A stretch of 64,000 nt of DNA from Streptacidiphilus rugosus AM-16 (lineage in GTDB: Bacteria > Actinomycetota > Actinomycetes > Streptomycetales > Streptomycetaceae). The notes beneath the pieces were generated by a model. That model did no database searches. It saw only the letters and a list, made by a program, of their open reading frames with translations, and was not told where the DNA came from. Where the stretch lies: assembly GCF_000744655.1 (NCBI RefSeq), contig NZ_JQMJ01000004.1, forward strand, positions 6,961,698-7,025,697, read 5' to 3'. The position numbers and the translations under genes are program-made. This document shows positions 27,543 to 37,355 of the stretch, piece by piece. Position 1 is the stretch's first letter. Each line of letters opens with the position of its first letter.

Positions 27543-28451
27543 TCAGCGCCCGGCGGCGTCGGCCAGGATCGCCGTGAGGCGGGAGCGGCACTCGGCCACA
27601 AAGGCCGGAAAGGTGTGCCAGTAGTAGGAGACCCCGCTGACGCCGACCGCCACCGCCCACGCGCGGGCGCGGATCCACGTCGCGTCGTCCAGGCCCAGCG
27701 CGTCCCAGTACGCGTGCCGGGCCTGCGGCGGCAGGTCCCAGACGGCGGCGTGCTCGGCGTCGGGGGAACCGACCGAGAGCGCGCCGAAGTCGATCACCGC
27801 GCGCAGGCCGCCGTCGCGGGCGAGCAGGTTGGTGGGTTTCAGGTCGCAGTGCAGCCAGACCCGGGGGGCCGGGGAGTCGGGACGTGCGAGTCCGGCGCGC
27901 CACATCCGCTCCAGGGCGTCGACGTCGAGCTCGGCGCCGACCAGGGCGCGGCAGTCGTCCAGAGCACGGCCGACCCAGGCGTCGCAGGGCGCCAGGCTGC
28001 CGCCGCGGTACCAGCTCAGGCCGTCCGCCCGGGTCGCGCCCATCAGGTCGACGGCGTGGAGCTCGGTGACGAACGCCGCCAGATCGGCGCCGAAGGCGGG
28101 CCAGTCCGCGACGCTGTCCGGGCCCGCCTCCTCGCCGTCGATCCACCGGTACACCGACCAGACCAGCGGGAAGTCCTCGGTGGGCGTTCCCGTGTGGACG
28201 GGTTCCGGGATCGGCAGGCTCAGCCGCGGGGCGAGGCGGGGAAGCCACTCCTGCTCCTTGCGGACCGACCGCCCGTTCTCCGCCGTGCGCGGCAGCCGCA
28301 CCAGCAGGTCCTCGCCCAGCCGGTACATGGTGTTGTCCGTGCCCGCGCCCGCCGGGGAGAGCCGCAGCCCGGCCCACTCGGGCCGCTGGGCCGTCAGCAG
28401 GGCGCGGACGAGTGTCTCGTCGGCGGGGATCTCGTTCTCGTGCAGCGTCAC
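27543..28451 (-). CDS. Aminoglycoside phosphotransferase family (APH) kinase
   Basis: A 302-residue kinase of the APH fold. Catalytic loop WLHCDLKPTNLL (HxDxxxxN) and metal motif VIDFGALSVGSPDAEHAAVW are intact; the N-terminal lobe has TDNTMYRLGEDLLVRLPRTA with the ATP-binding Lys position occupied by Arg/neighbours. Members phosphorylate antibiotics, sugars or small alcohols, so resistance cannot be claimed. GTG 28451 is the best start. It lies 56 bases after the histidine phosphatase, same strand as nar genes. Confidence 0.85.
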   Translation of the reverse strand: MTLHENEIPADETLVRALLTAQRPEWAGLRLSPAGAGTDNTMYRLGEDLLVRLPRTAENGRSVRKEQEWLPRLAPRLSLPIPEPVHTGTPTEDFPLVWSVYRWIDGEEAGPDSVADWPAFGADLAAFVTELHAVDLMGATRADGLSWYRGGSLAPCDAWVGRALDDCRALVGAELDVDALERMWRAGLARPDSPAPRVWLHCDLKPTNLLARDGGLRAVIDFGALSVGSPDAEHAAVWDLPPQARHAYWDALGLDDATWIRARAWAVAVGVSGVSYYWHTFPAFVAECRSRLTAILADAAGR

Positions 28452-28507
28452 CCCGGCAGTCTCGCCGCGACGGGGACCGGTGTGCCAGCGGATTCCGCCC
28501 GGCCCGC

Positions 28508-29140
28508 TCAGAGGTCGGTGTCCACCAGGACGTCGGCCTGGACGTGGGCGTTGTCGTTCCAGCGGTGCAGGGCGGGGGTGCCGTGGTACCAGCCGAGCAC
28601 CGACAGGGAGGCCGGGCCCAGGCGCAGCTGCCCGGCGAAGGAGACGTCCTGGCCGAGCCAACGGGCGGCGACGGCGCACAGGATGTGGCCGTGGGCGAAG
28701 ACCAGCTTGTCGGCGGTGCCGGCGACGGCCCAGGCCACGACCCGGTCGGCGCGGGCGCTGACGGCGTCGAGGCTCTCGCCGCCGGGGCAGCCGTCGCGCC
28801 ACAGCTGCCAGTCGGGGCGCTGCTGGTGGATCTGCGCGGTGCTGAGGCCCTCGTAGTCGCCGTAGTCGACCTCGACGAGCGCGTCCCAGTCCGCGGCCCG
28901 GTCGCCGAAGCCGACCAGTTCGCAGGTGCGGCGGGCCCGCTGGAGCGGGCTGGTGCGGACTTCGAAGTCCGGCAGGCCGTTCCAGGGTGCGGCCTGCAGG
29001 CGGGCGCCGAGCAGGCGGGCCCGGCGCTCCCCGAGCGGCAGCAGCGGCACGTCGGTGCGGCCGGTGTGCTGCCCGGTCCTGGCCCACTCGGTGAGGCCGT
29101 GGCGGACCAGGAACAGCCGGGGCTTGGCGTCCTCAGGCAT
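28508..29140 (-). CDS. Histidine phosphatase (phosphoglycerate mutase-like) superfamily protein
   Basis: A 210-residue phosphatase. It has the RHG motif with the nucleophile His in [20 protein letters not shown], the second Arg in [20 protein letters not shown], the acid in [13 protein letters not shown] and the second His in [17 protein letters not shown]. The ATG at 29140 overlaps the narI stop in ATGCCTGA, an eight-base overlap, so its translation is coupled to the nitrate reductase operon. This is an unusual nar neighbour. Substrate unknown. Confidence 0.9.
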   Translation of the reverse strand: MPEDAKPRLFLVRHGLTEWARTGQHTGRTDVPLLPLGERRARLLGARLQAAPWNGLPDFEVRTSPLQRARRTCELVGFGDRAADWDALVEVDYGDYEGLSTAQIHQQRPDWQLWRDGCPGGESLDAVSARADRVVAWAVAGTADKLVFAHGHILCAVAARWLGQDVSFAGQLRLGPASLSVLGWYHGTPALHRWNDNAHVQADVLVDTDL

Positions 29141-29858
29141 CGATCTTCTCCCAGCCGCGACGCGGCGGACGCTCGGCGACCTGCCCGGCCGGGCGCGAGC
29201 GGTAGACCAGGTAGGGGCGGAAGAGGTAGAACCACGGCGCGCTGAACATGTGCACGAGCCGGGTGAACGGCACGATCGCGATCACGACCATGCCGACGAC
29301 GGCGTGCACCTCGTACATGGTGGGCACGGCGTCCCACACGCCCAGGTTCGGGTGCAGGGTGAACAGGCTGCGGGCCCAAGGGCCGATGGTGGTGCGGTAG
29401 TTGTAGCCGCTGTGCAGGTTCGAGTTGGTCAGCTTGGCGTACAGGCCCAGGCAGATCTCGCCGAACAGCAGCAGGTACATCACCTTGTCGTTGACCGTGG
29501 TCGCCTTCAGCACGGGCATGTTGCTGCGGCGCCGGTACAGCAGCGTCGCCAGGCCCAGGATCGCGAGCACCCCGGCGAACGTGCCGCCGATGAGCGAGAA
29601 CAGGTGGTAGGTGTGCTCGCTGATGCCGATCTTCTCGGTCCAGCTCTCCGGGACGAACAGGCCGATGAGGTGCCCGGCCAGGACGAAGAGGATGCCGTAG
29701 TGGAAGGCCGGCGAGGCCCAGTTCAGGATCCGCCGCTCGTAGACCGCCGAGGAGCGGGTGGTCCAGCCGAACTGGTCGTAGCGGTGCCGCCAGATCAGTC
29801 CGGAGACCAGGGAGAAGAAGGCGAGGTAGGGCAGCACCCCGAACAGGAAGGTGTTCAT
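29133..29858 (-). CDS. narI: Respiratory nitrate reductase gamma subunit (cytochrome b)
   Basis: A 241-residue membrane cytochrome b that passes quinol electrons to NarH. Five spans are visible, with heme-ligand histidines in [20 protein letters not shown] and later [20 protein letters not shown] (His at VHMF follows). The motif [20 protein letters not shown] is typical. ATG 29858 overlaps the narJ stop by one base. The end overlaps the start of the histidine phosphatase gene. Confidence 0.95.
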   Translation of the reverse strand: MNTFLFGVLPYLAFFSLVSGLIWRHRYDQFGWTTRSSAVYERRILNWASPAFHYGILFVLAGHLIGLFVPESWTEKIGISEHTYHLFSLIGGTFAGVLAILGLATLLYRRRSNMPVLKATTVNDKVMYLLLFGEICLGLYAKLTNSNLHSGYNYRTTIGPWARSLFTLHPNLGVWDAVPTMYEVHAVVGMVVIAIVPFTRLVHMFSAPWFYLFRPYLVYRSRPAGQVAERPPRRGWEKIDA

Positions 29859-30502
29859 CAGCGGCCTCCGGTGGCCAGGACGGGGAGCTGGGCGAGATGC
29901 CCGTAGGGCGGCAGTTCGCCGCCGAGGCCGACGTCCTCGCGCGGCGGCCCGGAACGGGCCAGCGCCAGGGCCTGGGCGCGGTCGGCGGGACTGGGCCCCG
30001 GCAGCGTGGCGCAGACGGCGACCAGGACGTCGGCGTAGGGGGTGCCCGCCTCGGACAGCGCGAGACGCAGCAGTTCCAGGCCGGCCCGGTGTTCGCGCAG
30101 CAGCGTGTCGTCCCTGGTGCGCGCGCTGAACTCGAGGACCGCGGGCAGGAAGTCGGGCAGTTCCTCGTCGGTCGGCGCGTAGCCCGCGGCGCGGTAGGCC
30201 TGCTTGAAGGCCAGCAGCGCGGCGCCGCGGCGGCGGGTGTCGCCGTCGCTCCACCAGCTCAGGTAGAGGCTGTGCCGGTGGCCGAAGTCGAAGACCTCGG
30301 TGTACTGGTAGGCCAGCCCGGCCACGCCGGTGGCGTCGGCGTGGTCGATGAACCCGCCCAGCTGCGCGGCGGCCGGGCCGCGCACGGCGCCGACGGCGGC
30401 GCGCAGCAGCGGCAGGTCCGCGGCCAGGTCCGCGTCGGGGTAGGTCAGCAGCCAGGCGGCGGCCTGGTGGACGACGGCCGTGTCGAAGGAGGTCCGGCTC
30501 AT
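29858..30502 (-). CDS. narJ: Nitrate reductase molybdenum-cofactor assembly chaperone
   Basis: A 214-residue helical chaperone of the NarJ/TorD family that helps load molybdenum cofactor into NarG. Key segments: AAWLLTYPDADLAADLPLLR, the conserved YTEVFDFGHRHSLYLSWWSD and DELPDFLPAVLEF. ATG 30502 overlaps the narH stop by four bases (ATGA). Cytoplasmic; not part of the mature enzyme. Confidence 0.93.
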   Translation of the reverse strand: MSRTSFDTAVVHQAAAWLLTYPDADLAADLPLLRAAVGAVRGPAAAQLGGFIDHADATGVAGLAYQYTEVFDFGHRHSLYLSWWSDGDTRRRGAALLAFKQAYRAAGYAPTDEELPDFLPAVLEFSARTRDDTLLREHRAGLELLRLALSEAGTPYADVLVAVCATLPGPSPADRAQALALARSGPPREDVGLGGELPPYGHLAQLPVLATGGR

Positions 30503-32109
30503 CGGGCGTCCTCCTCACGGTCGGAGGTCTGCCGTCTGCGCAGTGCGTGGAAGGACTCGATGGTCACCATCGGCAGCTTCTTCCGCTTCGCACTGCGCGC
30601 CGAGTTCTCCCCGAACGGGCCCGAGTCGTACGGGTCGTCGGCGTCCAGATGCCCGACGCTGCATTCGGAGGGGACCGCCGACTCCTCCAGCGCCCGGGCG
30701 TCGCCGAGCGCAGCGGTCGGGATGACGTAGCGCTCCTCGTACTTGGCGACGGCCAGCAGCCGGTACATCTCCTCGACCTCGCGCGGGGTCATCGCCACCG
30801 CCTGGGCGACCGACGGGTCGGGCGCGTCGCCCAGGTTCACCGCCCGCATGTGGGCGCGCATCGCCGCGAGCTTCTCCAGGGCGGCGCGCACCGGGACGTC
30901 GTCGCCGGCCGTGAACAGCTCCGCCAGGTACTCCACCGGGATGCGCAGGGTGTCGATCGCGCCGAAGAGGTTGTCCGCGTCCTCGCCGTCGAAGCCGGTC
31001 TCGGTCAGCGCCTCGACCACGGGCGAGAGCGGCGGGACGTACCAGACCATGGGCATGGTCCGGAACTCCGGATGCAGCGGCAGCGCCACCTGGTACCGGC
31101 TGATCAGCGCGTGCACCGGGGAGCGGCGGGCGGCCTCGATCCAGTCGTGGGCGACGCCGTCGCGCTCGGCCGCGCGCTGCACCTCGGGGTCGTGCGGGTC
31201 CAGGAAGACGTCCAGCTGGGCCTGGTAGAGCTGCTTCTCGTCCTTGGCCGAGGCGGCGGCGGTGACCCGGTCGGCGTCGTAGAGCATCACCCCGAGGTAG
31301 CGCAGCCGCCCGACGCAGGTCTCCGAGCACACGGTCGGCAGGCCCACCTCGATGCGCGGGTAGCAGAAGGTGCACTTCTCGGCCTTGCCGGTCTTGTGGT
31401 TGAAGTAGATCTTCTTGTACGGGCAGCTGGTGACGCACTGCCGCCAGCCGCGGCACTGGTCCTGGTCGACCAGCACGATGCCGTCCTCGTCCCGCTTGTA
31501 CAGCGCCCCCGAGGGGCAGGAGGCCACACAGGCCGGGTTGAGGCAGTGCTCGCAGATCCGGGGCAGGTAGAACATGAAGGTCTGCTCGAAGGCGAACTTC
31601 ACCTTCTCCGCGGCCTGCTCGCGGACCTTCGCCACCAGCGGGTCGGCGTCGCCGTGCTCCGGCATGCCGCCGAGGTTGTCGTCCCAGTTGGCGCTCCAGT
31701 TGATCTCCGTCGGCCGGCCGGAGAGCAGCGAGCGCGGGGCGGCGACGGGGTAGTCGTCGCCGAGCGGGGCGTTGGTGAGGTTCTGGTAGTCGTACGTCCA
31801 CGGCTCGTAGTAGTCGCCGATCTCCGGCAGCACCGGGTTGGCGAAGATCTCGGCGAGCCTCCTGATCCGGCTCCCGGCGTTCAGCGTGAGCTGCCCGCGG
31901 CGGTTCAGCCGCCAGCCGCCGCGCCACTTCCGCTGGTCCTGCCAGCGGCGCGGATAGCCCTGGCCGGGGCGGGTCTCGACGTTGTTGAACCACACGTACT
32001 CCACGCCGGAGCGGTTGGTCCAGGTCTGCTTGCAGGTCACCGAGCAGGTGTGGCAGCCGATGCACTTGTCGAGGTTCATCACCATCGCGATCTGGGCCTT
32101 CACGCGCAT
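30499..32109 (-). CDS. narH: Respiratory nitrate reductase beta subunit (iron-sulfur protein)
   Basis: A 536-residue electron-transfer subunit. Cys clusters are LDKCIGCHTCSVTCKQTW near residue 15, CEHCLNPACVASCPSGALY, CRGWRQCVTSCPYKKIYF and CTFCYPRIEVGLPTVCSETC. The Trp inside CRGWRQC replaces a cluster Cys and marks the 3Fe-4S centre of NarH. ATG 32109 overlaps the last base of the narG stop. C-terminal residues 490-536 are longer than some homologues. Confidence 0.96.
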   Translation of the reverse strand: MRVKAQIAMVMNLDKCIGCHTCSVTCKQTWTNRSGVEYVWFNNVETRPGQGYPRRWQDQRKWRGGWRLNRRGQLTLNAGSRIRRLAEIFANPVLPEIGDYYEPWTYDYQNLTNAPLGDDYPVAAPRSLLSGRPTEINWSANWDDNLGGMPEHGDADPLVAKVREQAAEKVKFAFEQTFMFYLPRICEHCLNPACVASCPSGALYKRDEDGIVLVDQDQCRGWRQCVTSCPYKKIYFNHKTGKAEKCTFCYPRIEVGLPTVCSETCVGRLRYLGVMLYDADRVTAAASAKDEKQLYQAQLDVFLDPHDPEVQRAAERDGVAHDWIEAARRSPVHALISRYQVALPLHPEFRTMPMVWYVPPLSPVVEALTETGFDGEDADNLFGAIDTLRIPVEYLAELFTAGDDVPVRAALEKLAAMRAHMRAVNLGDAPDPSVAQAVAMTPREVEEMYRLLAVAKYEERYVIPTAALGDARALEESAVPSECSVGHLDADDPYDSGPFGENSARSAKRKKLPMVTIESFHALRRRQTSDREEDAR

Positions 32110-35100
32110 CAGTACCGCACCTCCTGGGAGCGGCGGCGGAGGACGGTGATCTCGTCCCGCTGGTTGCCGGTGGGCCCGAAGTAGTTGAAGCCCCAGGACA
32201 GCTGCGCGTAGCCGCCGACCAGATGGGTGGGCTTGAGGACGACCCTGGTCAGTGAGTTGTGGACGCCTCCGCGCCGCCCGCTCTTCTCGGTCCTCGGGAC
32301 GTTGACGGTGCGCTCCTGGGCGTGGTGCATGTAGACCGTGCCGGCCGGCATGCGGTGCGAGACGACGGCGCGGGCGACGACGATCCCGTTGCGGTTCTCC
32401 GCCTCGATCCAATCGTTGTCACGGACCCCGATCGCGGCGGCGTCCCGGTCGCTCATCCAGATCAGCTGGCCGCCGCGGGAGAGCGAGAGCATGAACCAGT
32501 TGTCCTGGTACTCGGAGTGGATGGACCATTTGTTGTGCGGGGTCAGGTAGCGGACCGTCACCTCGTGCTGCCCGTCGGGTCCCAGCCTCGGCTCCCCGCT
32601 GTGCAGATCGTCGCCTCGCCGGCGCTCACCGAACAGCCGGTGCATGTCCAGCGGCGGCCGGTACACCGGCAGCGCCTCGCCCAGCTCGTGCACCCAGTCG
32701 TGGTCGAGGAAGAAGTGCTGGCGGCCGGTGAGCGTGTGCCAGGGCTTCAGATGCTCGGTGTTGAGCGTGAAGGCGGTGTAGCGGCGGCCGCCCGACTCGC
32801 TGCCGGACCACTCCGGGGAGGTGATCACCGGGACCGGTGCGGCCTGGGTGTCCGCGTAGCTGATCCGCTTGCCCTCGTGCTCGGCCGCCAGGTGGGCCAT
32901 CTCCTGGCCGGTGCGCTCGGTCAACGTCTGGAAGCCCTGCACCGCCAGGCGACCGTTCGTGGTGCCGGAGAGCATCAGGATCGTGTCGGCGGCCTTGACG
33001 GCGGTGTCCAGCAGCGGGCGGCCGTCCGTCGGGCCGCCCTGGGCGGTGCCGTTCTTGGCGGCGAGCGCGGCGACCTCCGCGTCCGGGCGCAGCGCGATGC
33101 CCTTGGCCGGCAGGCCCAGCTTCTCGGTCAGCGGTCCCAGCGCGGCCATCTTCGCGCCGATCGCCGTGTAGTCGCGCTCCACCACGGTCAGCGTCGGCAG
33201 GGTCTTGCCCGGCACGGGCTCGCACTCGCCGCGCCGCCAGTCCAGGGCGACGCCGCCCGGCTGTGCGATCTCGCCGGGGGTGTCGTGCGCCAGCGCGGTC
33301 GCGACCAGGTCGCGCCGGGTGCCGAGATGGGTGACCGCCAGTTCGCTGAGCTTGGAGGCGATCGCATGGAAGGCGTCGAAGTCGGTACGGGCCTGCCAGG
33401 GCGGGTCGATGGCCGGGGTGAAGCAGTGCACGAAGGGGTGCATGTCCGTGCTGGACAGGTCGTGCTTCTCGTACCAGGTCGCCGCGGGGAGGGTGACGTC
33501 CGAGAGCAGTGTCGAGGAGGTCATCCGGAAGTCGAGCGACAGCAGCAGGTCGAGCTTCCCCTCGGGCGCCTCGTCGTGCCAGGTCACGTCGCGCGGCCGG
33601 ACCCCCTCGTCGGCCTCGGTCGCGCGCAGGTTCGAGTGGGTGCCGAGCAGGTGCTTGCTGAAGTACTCCGCGCCCTTGCCGGAGGAGCCCAGCAGGTTGG
33701 CCCGCCACAGGGTCAGCACCCGCGGCCAGTTGGCCTCGGCGTCCGGGTCCTCGCAGGCGAAGCCGAGCGTCCCGGCCGTGAGACCGGCGACGGCCGAGGC
33801 GACAGGGTCCTCCGCGTCGCCAAGGTCCAGCGGGTTGCGGTCGAACGTCGGGTAGGAGGGCATCCAGCCCGAGCGCGCCGCCTGGGCCAGGCAGTCCGCG
33901 CCGGTCATCCCCGCGAAGCGGCCCTCCCCCAGCGGGGAGGCCAGCACGTCGGCCCGGAAGTGGTCGTAGCGCCACTGGTCGGTGTGCAGGAAGAACCAGC
34001 CAGTCCCGATCATCTGCCGGGCCGGGCGGGCCCAGTCCGCCGCTCCGGCCAGCGTCGCCCAGCCGGTGATCGGGCGGCACTTCTCCTGCCCCACGTAGTG
34101 GGCCCAGCCGCCGCCGTTGCGGCCCTGGCAGCCCGTCAGCTGCAGCAGCGCCAGGAAGGACCGGTAGATCGTCTCGGAGTGGAACCAGTGGTTGGTGCCC
34201 GCGCCCATGAGGATCATGCAGCGGCCCTTGGACTTCTCCGCGGTCCGCGCGAACTCGCGGGCGATGCGCGCGCAGGCCGTCGCGGGCACGGACGTGTGCT
34301 CCTCCTGCCAGGCCGGGGTGCCGGGCTGCGCCGCGTCCTCGTACCCGGTCGGCCACTCCCCAGGCAGCCCCTCACGGCCCACCCCGTACTGCGCCAGCAG
34401 CAGGTCGAAGACGGTGGTGACGACCGGGCCCTCCTCCCCGCCGATCCGGAAGGCGGGGACGCCGCGCCGCATCACCTCACCGCGGCCCTGGCCGTGCTCG
34501 CCGCCCTCGGTATCGAAGCGCGGCAGCAGCACCTCGACGCCCTTGGCGGCCTGGTTGCCGTGCAAGGTCAGGGCAGGCCTGATCCCCTCCAGGTCCAGGT
34601 TCCACCTGCCCTTGCCGGACTCGGTCCAGCGGAATCCCAGCGAGCCCGAGGGGACGACGGCCTGGCCGGTCCGCTCGTCCAGCACCACCGTCTTCCACTC
34701 GGCCCCCTCGCCGCGGTCGGCGATGTCGGCGGCGCGCAGGAACTTGTCCGGCACCCAGGCGCCGTCCTTGGCGGTCAGGGTGACCAGGAACGGCAGGTCG
34801 GTGAACTGCCTGACGTAGTCGTCGAAGAACGGCACCTGCCGGTCGACGAAGAACTCCTTCAGCACCACATGGCCCATGCCGATGGCCAGCGCGGCGTCGG
34901 TGCCGGGGTGCGGGTGTAGCCACTCGTCGGCGAACTTGGCGTTGTCGGCGTAGTCGGGGGCCACCACGACGACCTTCTGGCCGCGGTAGCGGGCCTCGGC
35001 CATCCAGTGGGCGTCGGGGGTCCGGGTGACCGGGACGTTGGAGCCCCACATCATCAGGTAGGCCGCGTCCCACCAGTCGCCGGACTCCGGCACGTCGGTC

Positions 35101-35828
35101 TGGTCGCCGAAGACCTGCGGCGAGGCGATGGGCAGGTCCGCGTACCAGTCGTAGAAGCTCAGCATCGGCGCGCCGATCAGCGCGTGGTAGCGGGCCCCGA
35201 CGGCGTGCGAGACCTGCGACATGGCCGGGATCGGCGAGAAGCCCGCGATCCGGTCCGGGCCCCAGGTCTTGATGGTGTGCACCTGGGCGGCGGCGACGAT
35301 CTCCACCGCGTCGTCCCAGCTCGCCCTGACCAGCCCGCCCTTGCCGCGGGCCCGCTGGTAGCGGCGGCGGCGCTCCGGGTCGCCCTGGATCTCCGCCCAG
35401 GCCAGCACCGGGTCGCCGCCGTTGCGGGCCTTGGCCTCGCGGAACATCTCCAGCAGCACGCCGCGCACGTACGGGTAGCGCACCCGGGTCGGCGAGTAGG
35501 TGTACCAGGAGAACGCGGCCCCGCGCGGGCAGCCGCGCGGCTCGTACTCGGGCCGGTCCGCGCCGACGGAGGGGTAGTCGGTGGCCTGGGTCTCCCAGGT
35601 GATGATCCCGTCCTTGACGTAGACCTTCCACCGGCACGAGCCGGTGCAGTTGACCCCGTGCGTCGAGTACACGATCTTGTCGTGACTCCACCGGTCCCGG
35701 TAGAACACGTCGCCGGCCCGGCCGCCCTCGACCTCCACCCGGTGCAGGTCCGCCGAGGGCTCCCCCTTGTGGAGGAAACGCCCGGCCTGCAGCAGCAGCG
35801 CCCCCGGCTCCGACGTGGCGTCCCGCAC
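32109..35828 (-). CDS. narG: Respiratory nitrate reductase alpha subunit (molybdopterin)
   Basis: A 1239-residue catalytic subunit that reduces nitrate to nitrite at a Mo-bis-MGD centre. The N-terminal FeS0 site is STHGVNCTGSCRWKVYVKDG (His plus Cys ligands). Further landmarks are PRGCPRGAAFSWYTYSPTRV, VMYADN-like PDYADNAKFADEWLHPHPG, GTNHWFHSETIYRSFLALLQ and LNRNP-type molybdopterin loops. GTG 35828 has AGGAGG upstream. First gene of a tightly overlapping narGHJI operon. No Tat signal is needed; the active site faces the cytoplasm. Confidence 0.96.
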   Translation of the reverse strand: MRDATSEPGALLLQAGRFLHKGEPSADLHRVEVEGGRAGDVFYRDRWSHDKIVYSTHGVNCTGSCRWKVYVKDGIITWETQATDYPSVGADRPEYEPRGCPRGAAFSWYTYSPTRVRYPYVRGVLLEMFREAKARNGGDPVLAWAEIQGDPERRRRYQRARGKGGLVRASWDDAVEIVAAAQVHTIKTWGPDRIAGFSPIPAMSQVSHAVGARYHALIGAPMLSFYDWYADLPIASPQVFGDQTDVPESGDWWDAAYLMMWGSNVPVTRTPDAHWMAEARYRGQKVVVVAPDYADNAKFADEWLHPHPGTDAALAIGMGHVVLKEFFVDRQVPFFDDYVRQFTDLPFLVTLTAKDGAWVPDKFLRAADIADRGEGAEWKTVVLDERTGQAVVPSGSLGFRWTESGKGRWNLDLEGIRPALTLHGNQAAKGVEVLLPRFDTEGGEHGQGRGEVMRRGVPAFRIGGEEGPVVTTVFDLLLAQYGVGREGLPGEWPTGYEDAAQPGTPAWQEEHTSVPATACARIAREFARTAEKSKGRCMILMGAGTNHWFHSETIYRSFLALLQLTGCQGRNGGGWAHYVGQEKCRPITGWATLAGAADWARPARQMIGTGWFFLHTDQWRYDHFRADVLASPLGEGRFAGMTGADCLAQAARSGWMPSYPTFDRNPLDLGDAEDPVASAVAGLTAGTLGFACEDPDAEANWPRVLTLWRANLLGSSGKGAEYFSKHLLGTHSNLRATEADEGVRPRDVTWHDEAPEGKLDLLLSLDFRMTSSTLLSDVTLPAATWYEKHDLSSTDMHPFVHCFTPAIDPPWQARTDFDAFHAIASKLSELAVTHLGTRRDLVATALAHDTPGEIAQPGGVALDWRRGECEPVPGKTLPTLTVVERDYTAIGAKMAALGPLTEKLGLPAKGIALRPDAEVAALAAKNGTAQGGPTDGRPLLDTAVKAADTILMLSGTTNGRLAVQGFQTLTERTGQEMAHLAAEHEGKRISYADTQAAPVPVITSPEWSGSESGGRRYTAFTLNTEHLKPWHTLTGRQHFFLDHDWVHELGEALPVYRPPLDMHRLFGERRRGDDLHSGEPRLGPDGQHEVTVRYLTPHNKWSIHSEYQDNWFMLSLSRGGQLIWMSDRDAAAIGVRDNDWIEAENRNGIVVARAVVSHRMPAGTVYMHHAQERTVNVPRTEKSGRRGGVHNSLTRVVLKPTHLVGGYAQLSWGFNYFGPTGNQRDEITVLRRRSQEVRY

Positions 35829-36165
35829 ACTGGCCTCCTGACGACGACACCGACACCTGGTGCTTCGTCATCCAAGCCGCAGACCCGCCCCCGGTCGCCT
35901 CGCCGCACCACAACGGGTGGCAACACCACCCACCCGGCCCTTGCCACTGGCGCGGCTCCCCACACGCGACTACGGTCCGAGCCTCCGACCGCCGTTCACC
36001 GCTCCCCGCCCCGGCAGATCCCGCCGCGACGGACGGCCTCACCGGGTCGGGAGGTGCCGACCGGTCGGGCCCGCCGACGCGGATCGGTCCGGGAACCGGC
36101 CGGTCGGCTCAGCCCCAGGAAAGACCCCGGCTCCCGACGCGGAGCGGCGCGGGCCCGCCACGGGT

Positions 36166-36325
36166 GTCAGCCGGGCGGGTCAGCACGGGACGTCGTGGAG
36201 GCCGCGGACCAGCCCAGGTGGGCCACGCGATGCCCCCGGCGACGACGGACCGGTTCCCCGGGACGGGCGGCGCGGGGCGGCTCCGGGGCGTCAGCCGGGC
36301 GGGTCAGCGCGGGACGTCGTGGAAG
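36166..36325 (+). repeat. Direct repeats in the narG-tehA intergenic region
   Basis: The 531-base gap 35829-36359 between divergent genes has no gene. GTCAGCCGGGCGGGTCAGCA, continuing CGGGACGTCGTGGAGGC, occurs at 36166-36202, and an almost identical block is at 36290-36325 (one substitution and one extra A), 124 bases apart. ACCGGTTCCCCGGGA and GGGACCGGCCGGTCGG nearby add palindromic character. Promoters and operators for nar and the channel gene must lie here; the repeats are candidates. Confidence 0.65.
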
Positions 36326-36359
36326 GCGCGGGCCATCGGTTCGGGATGTCATGGTGGCC

Positions 36360-37331
36360 ATGAATCAGACGGCGTCGACCGCGACCACCGAGCCCGCCGC
36401 GCCGACCGGCTGGTGGGCACGGCTGCCACCGGCCGCCGGGTCCGCCGTGATGGCGACAGGCATCGTGTCCGTCGGTCTGCACCTGGTGCACCAGGACCTC
36501 CTGTCCGAGGTGCTGCTGGTGGTGGCCGCCGCCGTCTGGGTCCTGCTCGCGGTCGCCTTCGCGCTGACCTTCCTGCGCGACCGCCGGCGCTGGGTGGCCA
36601 ACGCCGACACCCCGCCCGCGCTGACCGCCGTGGCGGCGACCACCGTGCTGGGCACCCGGCTGTCGCTGTTCGGCTGGCAGACCACCGCCGCCGTCCTGCT
36701 GGCGATCGCCGCCGTGGCCTGGCCCGGCCTGCTGGCCGCCGTGCTGCGGCACTGGCAGCACCATCTGCCCGGCGTGGCGTTCCTGGTCTGCGTCGCGACC
36801 CAGGGGCTCGCGGTGCTCTCCGGCACCCTCGCCCTCGCGCACCGCGGCGACTGGCTCGTCCGGCCCTGCCTCGCCACCTTCGTCCTGGGCCTGGCCCTGT
36901 ACGTCGCCGCGCTCACCCGATTCGACCTGCGCCAGGTCGACAGCGGTTCGGGCGACCAGTGGATCGCCGCCGGCGCACTGGCGATCTCCGCCCTGGCCGG
37001 CTCCAAGCTCACCTCCTGGCCGCACTGGACCGGCGCGCCCCACGCCACGCTGCGCGTCGTCACGCTGGTCCTGCTCGCCCTGAACCTGGCCTGGTACGTC
37101 GTGCTGCTGGTCGCGGAGATCCGGCACCCGAGGCTGCACTACAACATCCGCCGCTGGGCCACGGTCTTCCCGCTCGGCATGACCGCCGTCGCCACCCTGT
37201 CAACCTCCACGGCCGCGGGCGTCTCCTGGCTGCACCCGCTCGGCCAGGTCCTGCTCTGGATCGCCTGCGCCGCGTGGCTCGTGACCGCGGCCCTGCTCGC
37301 CGCCACCATGACCGGCCGCGTCAAGGACTGA
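36360..37331 (+). CDS. TehA/SLAC1 family anion channel or exporter
   Basis: A 323-residue membrane protein with ten spans (e.g. SAVMATGIVSVGLHLVHQDL, VLLVVAAAVWVLLAVAFALT, ATVFPLGMTAVATLSTSTAA). The FPLGM and early ATGIVSVG glycine segments fit the SLAC1/TehA (tellurite resistance, C4-dicarboxylate or nitrate-like anion) family. It is divergent from narG, which suggests nitrate or nitrite movement, by context only. ATG 36360 is used; ATG 36351 in frame is equally possible. Confidence 0.85.
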   Translation: MNQTASTATTEPAAPTGWWARLPPAAGSAVMATGIVSVGLHLVHQDLLSEVLLVVAAAVWVLLAVAFALTFLRDRRRWVANADTPPALTAVAATTVLGTRLSLFGWQTTAAVLLAIAAVAWPGLLAAVLRHWQHHLPGVAFLVCVATQGLAVLSGTLALAHRGDWLVRPCLATFVLGLALYVAALTRFDLRQVDSGSGDQWIAAGALAISALAGSKLTSWPHWTGAPHATLRVVTLVLLALNLAWYVVLLVAEIRHPRLHYNIRRWATVFPLGMTAVATLSTSTAAGVSWLHPLGQVLLWIACAAWLVTAALLAATMTGRVKD

Positions 37332-37355
37332 GGCCCCGTCGCGGACTCAGCAGGC

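Noticed and set aside
27543-28451. Antibiotic resistance function for the APH-family gene.
   Set aside because: The fold is shared by many kinases with other substrates; no sequence feature shows drug specificity.
32259-34919. A very long open frame opposite narG (about 890 codons).
   Set aside because: It is a GC-rich antisense shadow: composition is Arg/Gly/Val-heavy with no domain signature, and narG on the other strand is complete.
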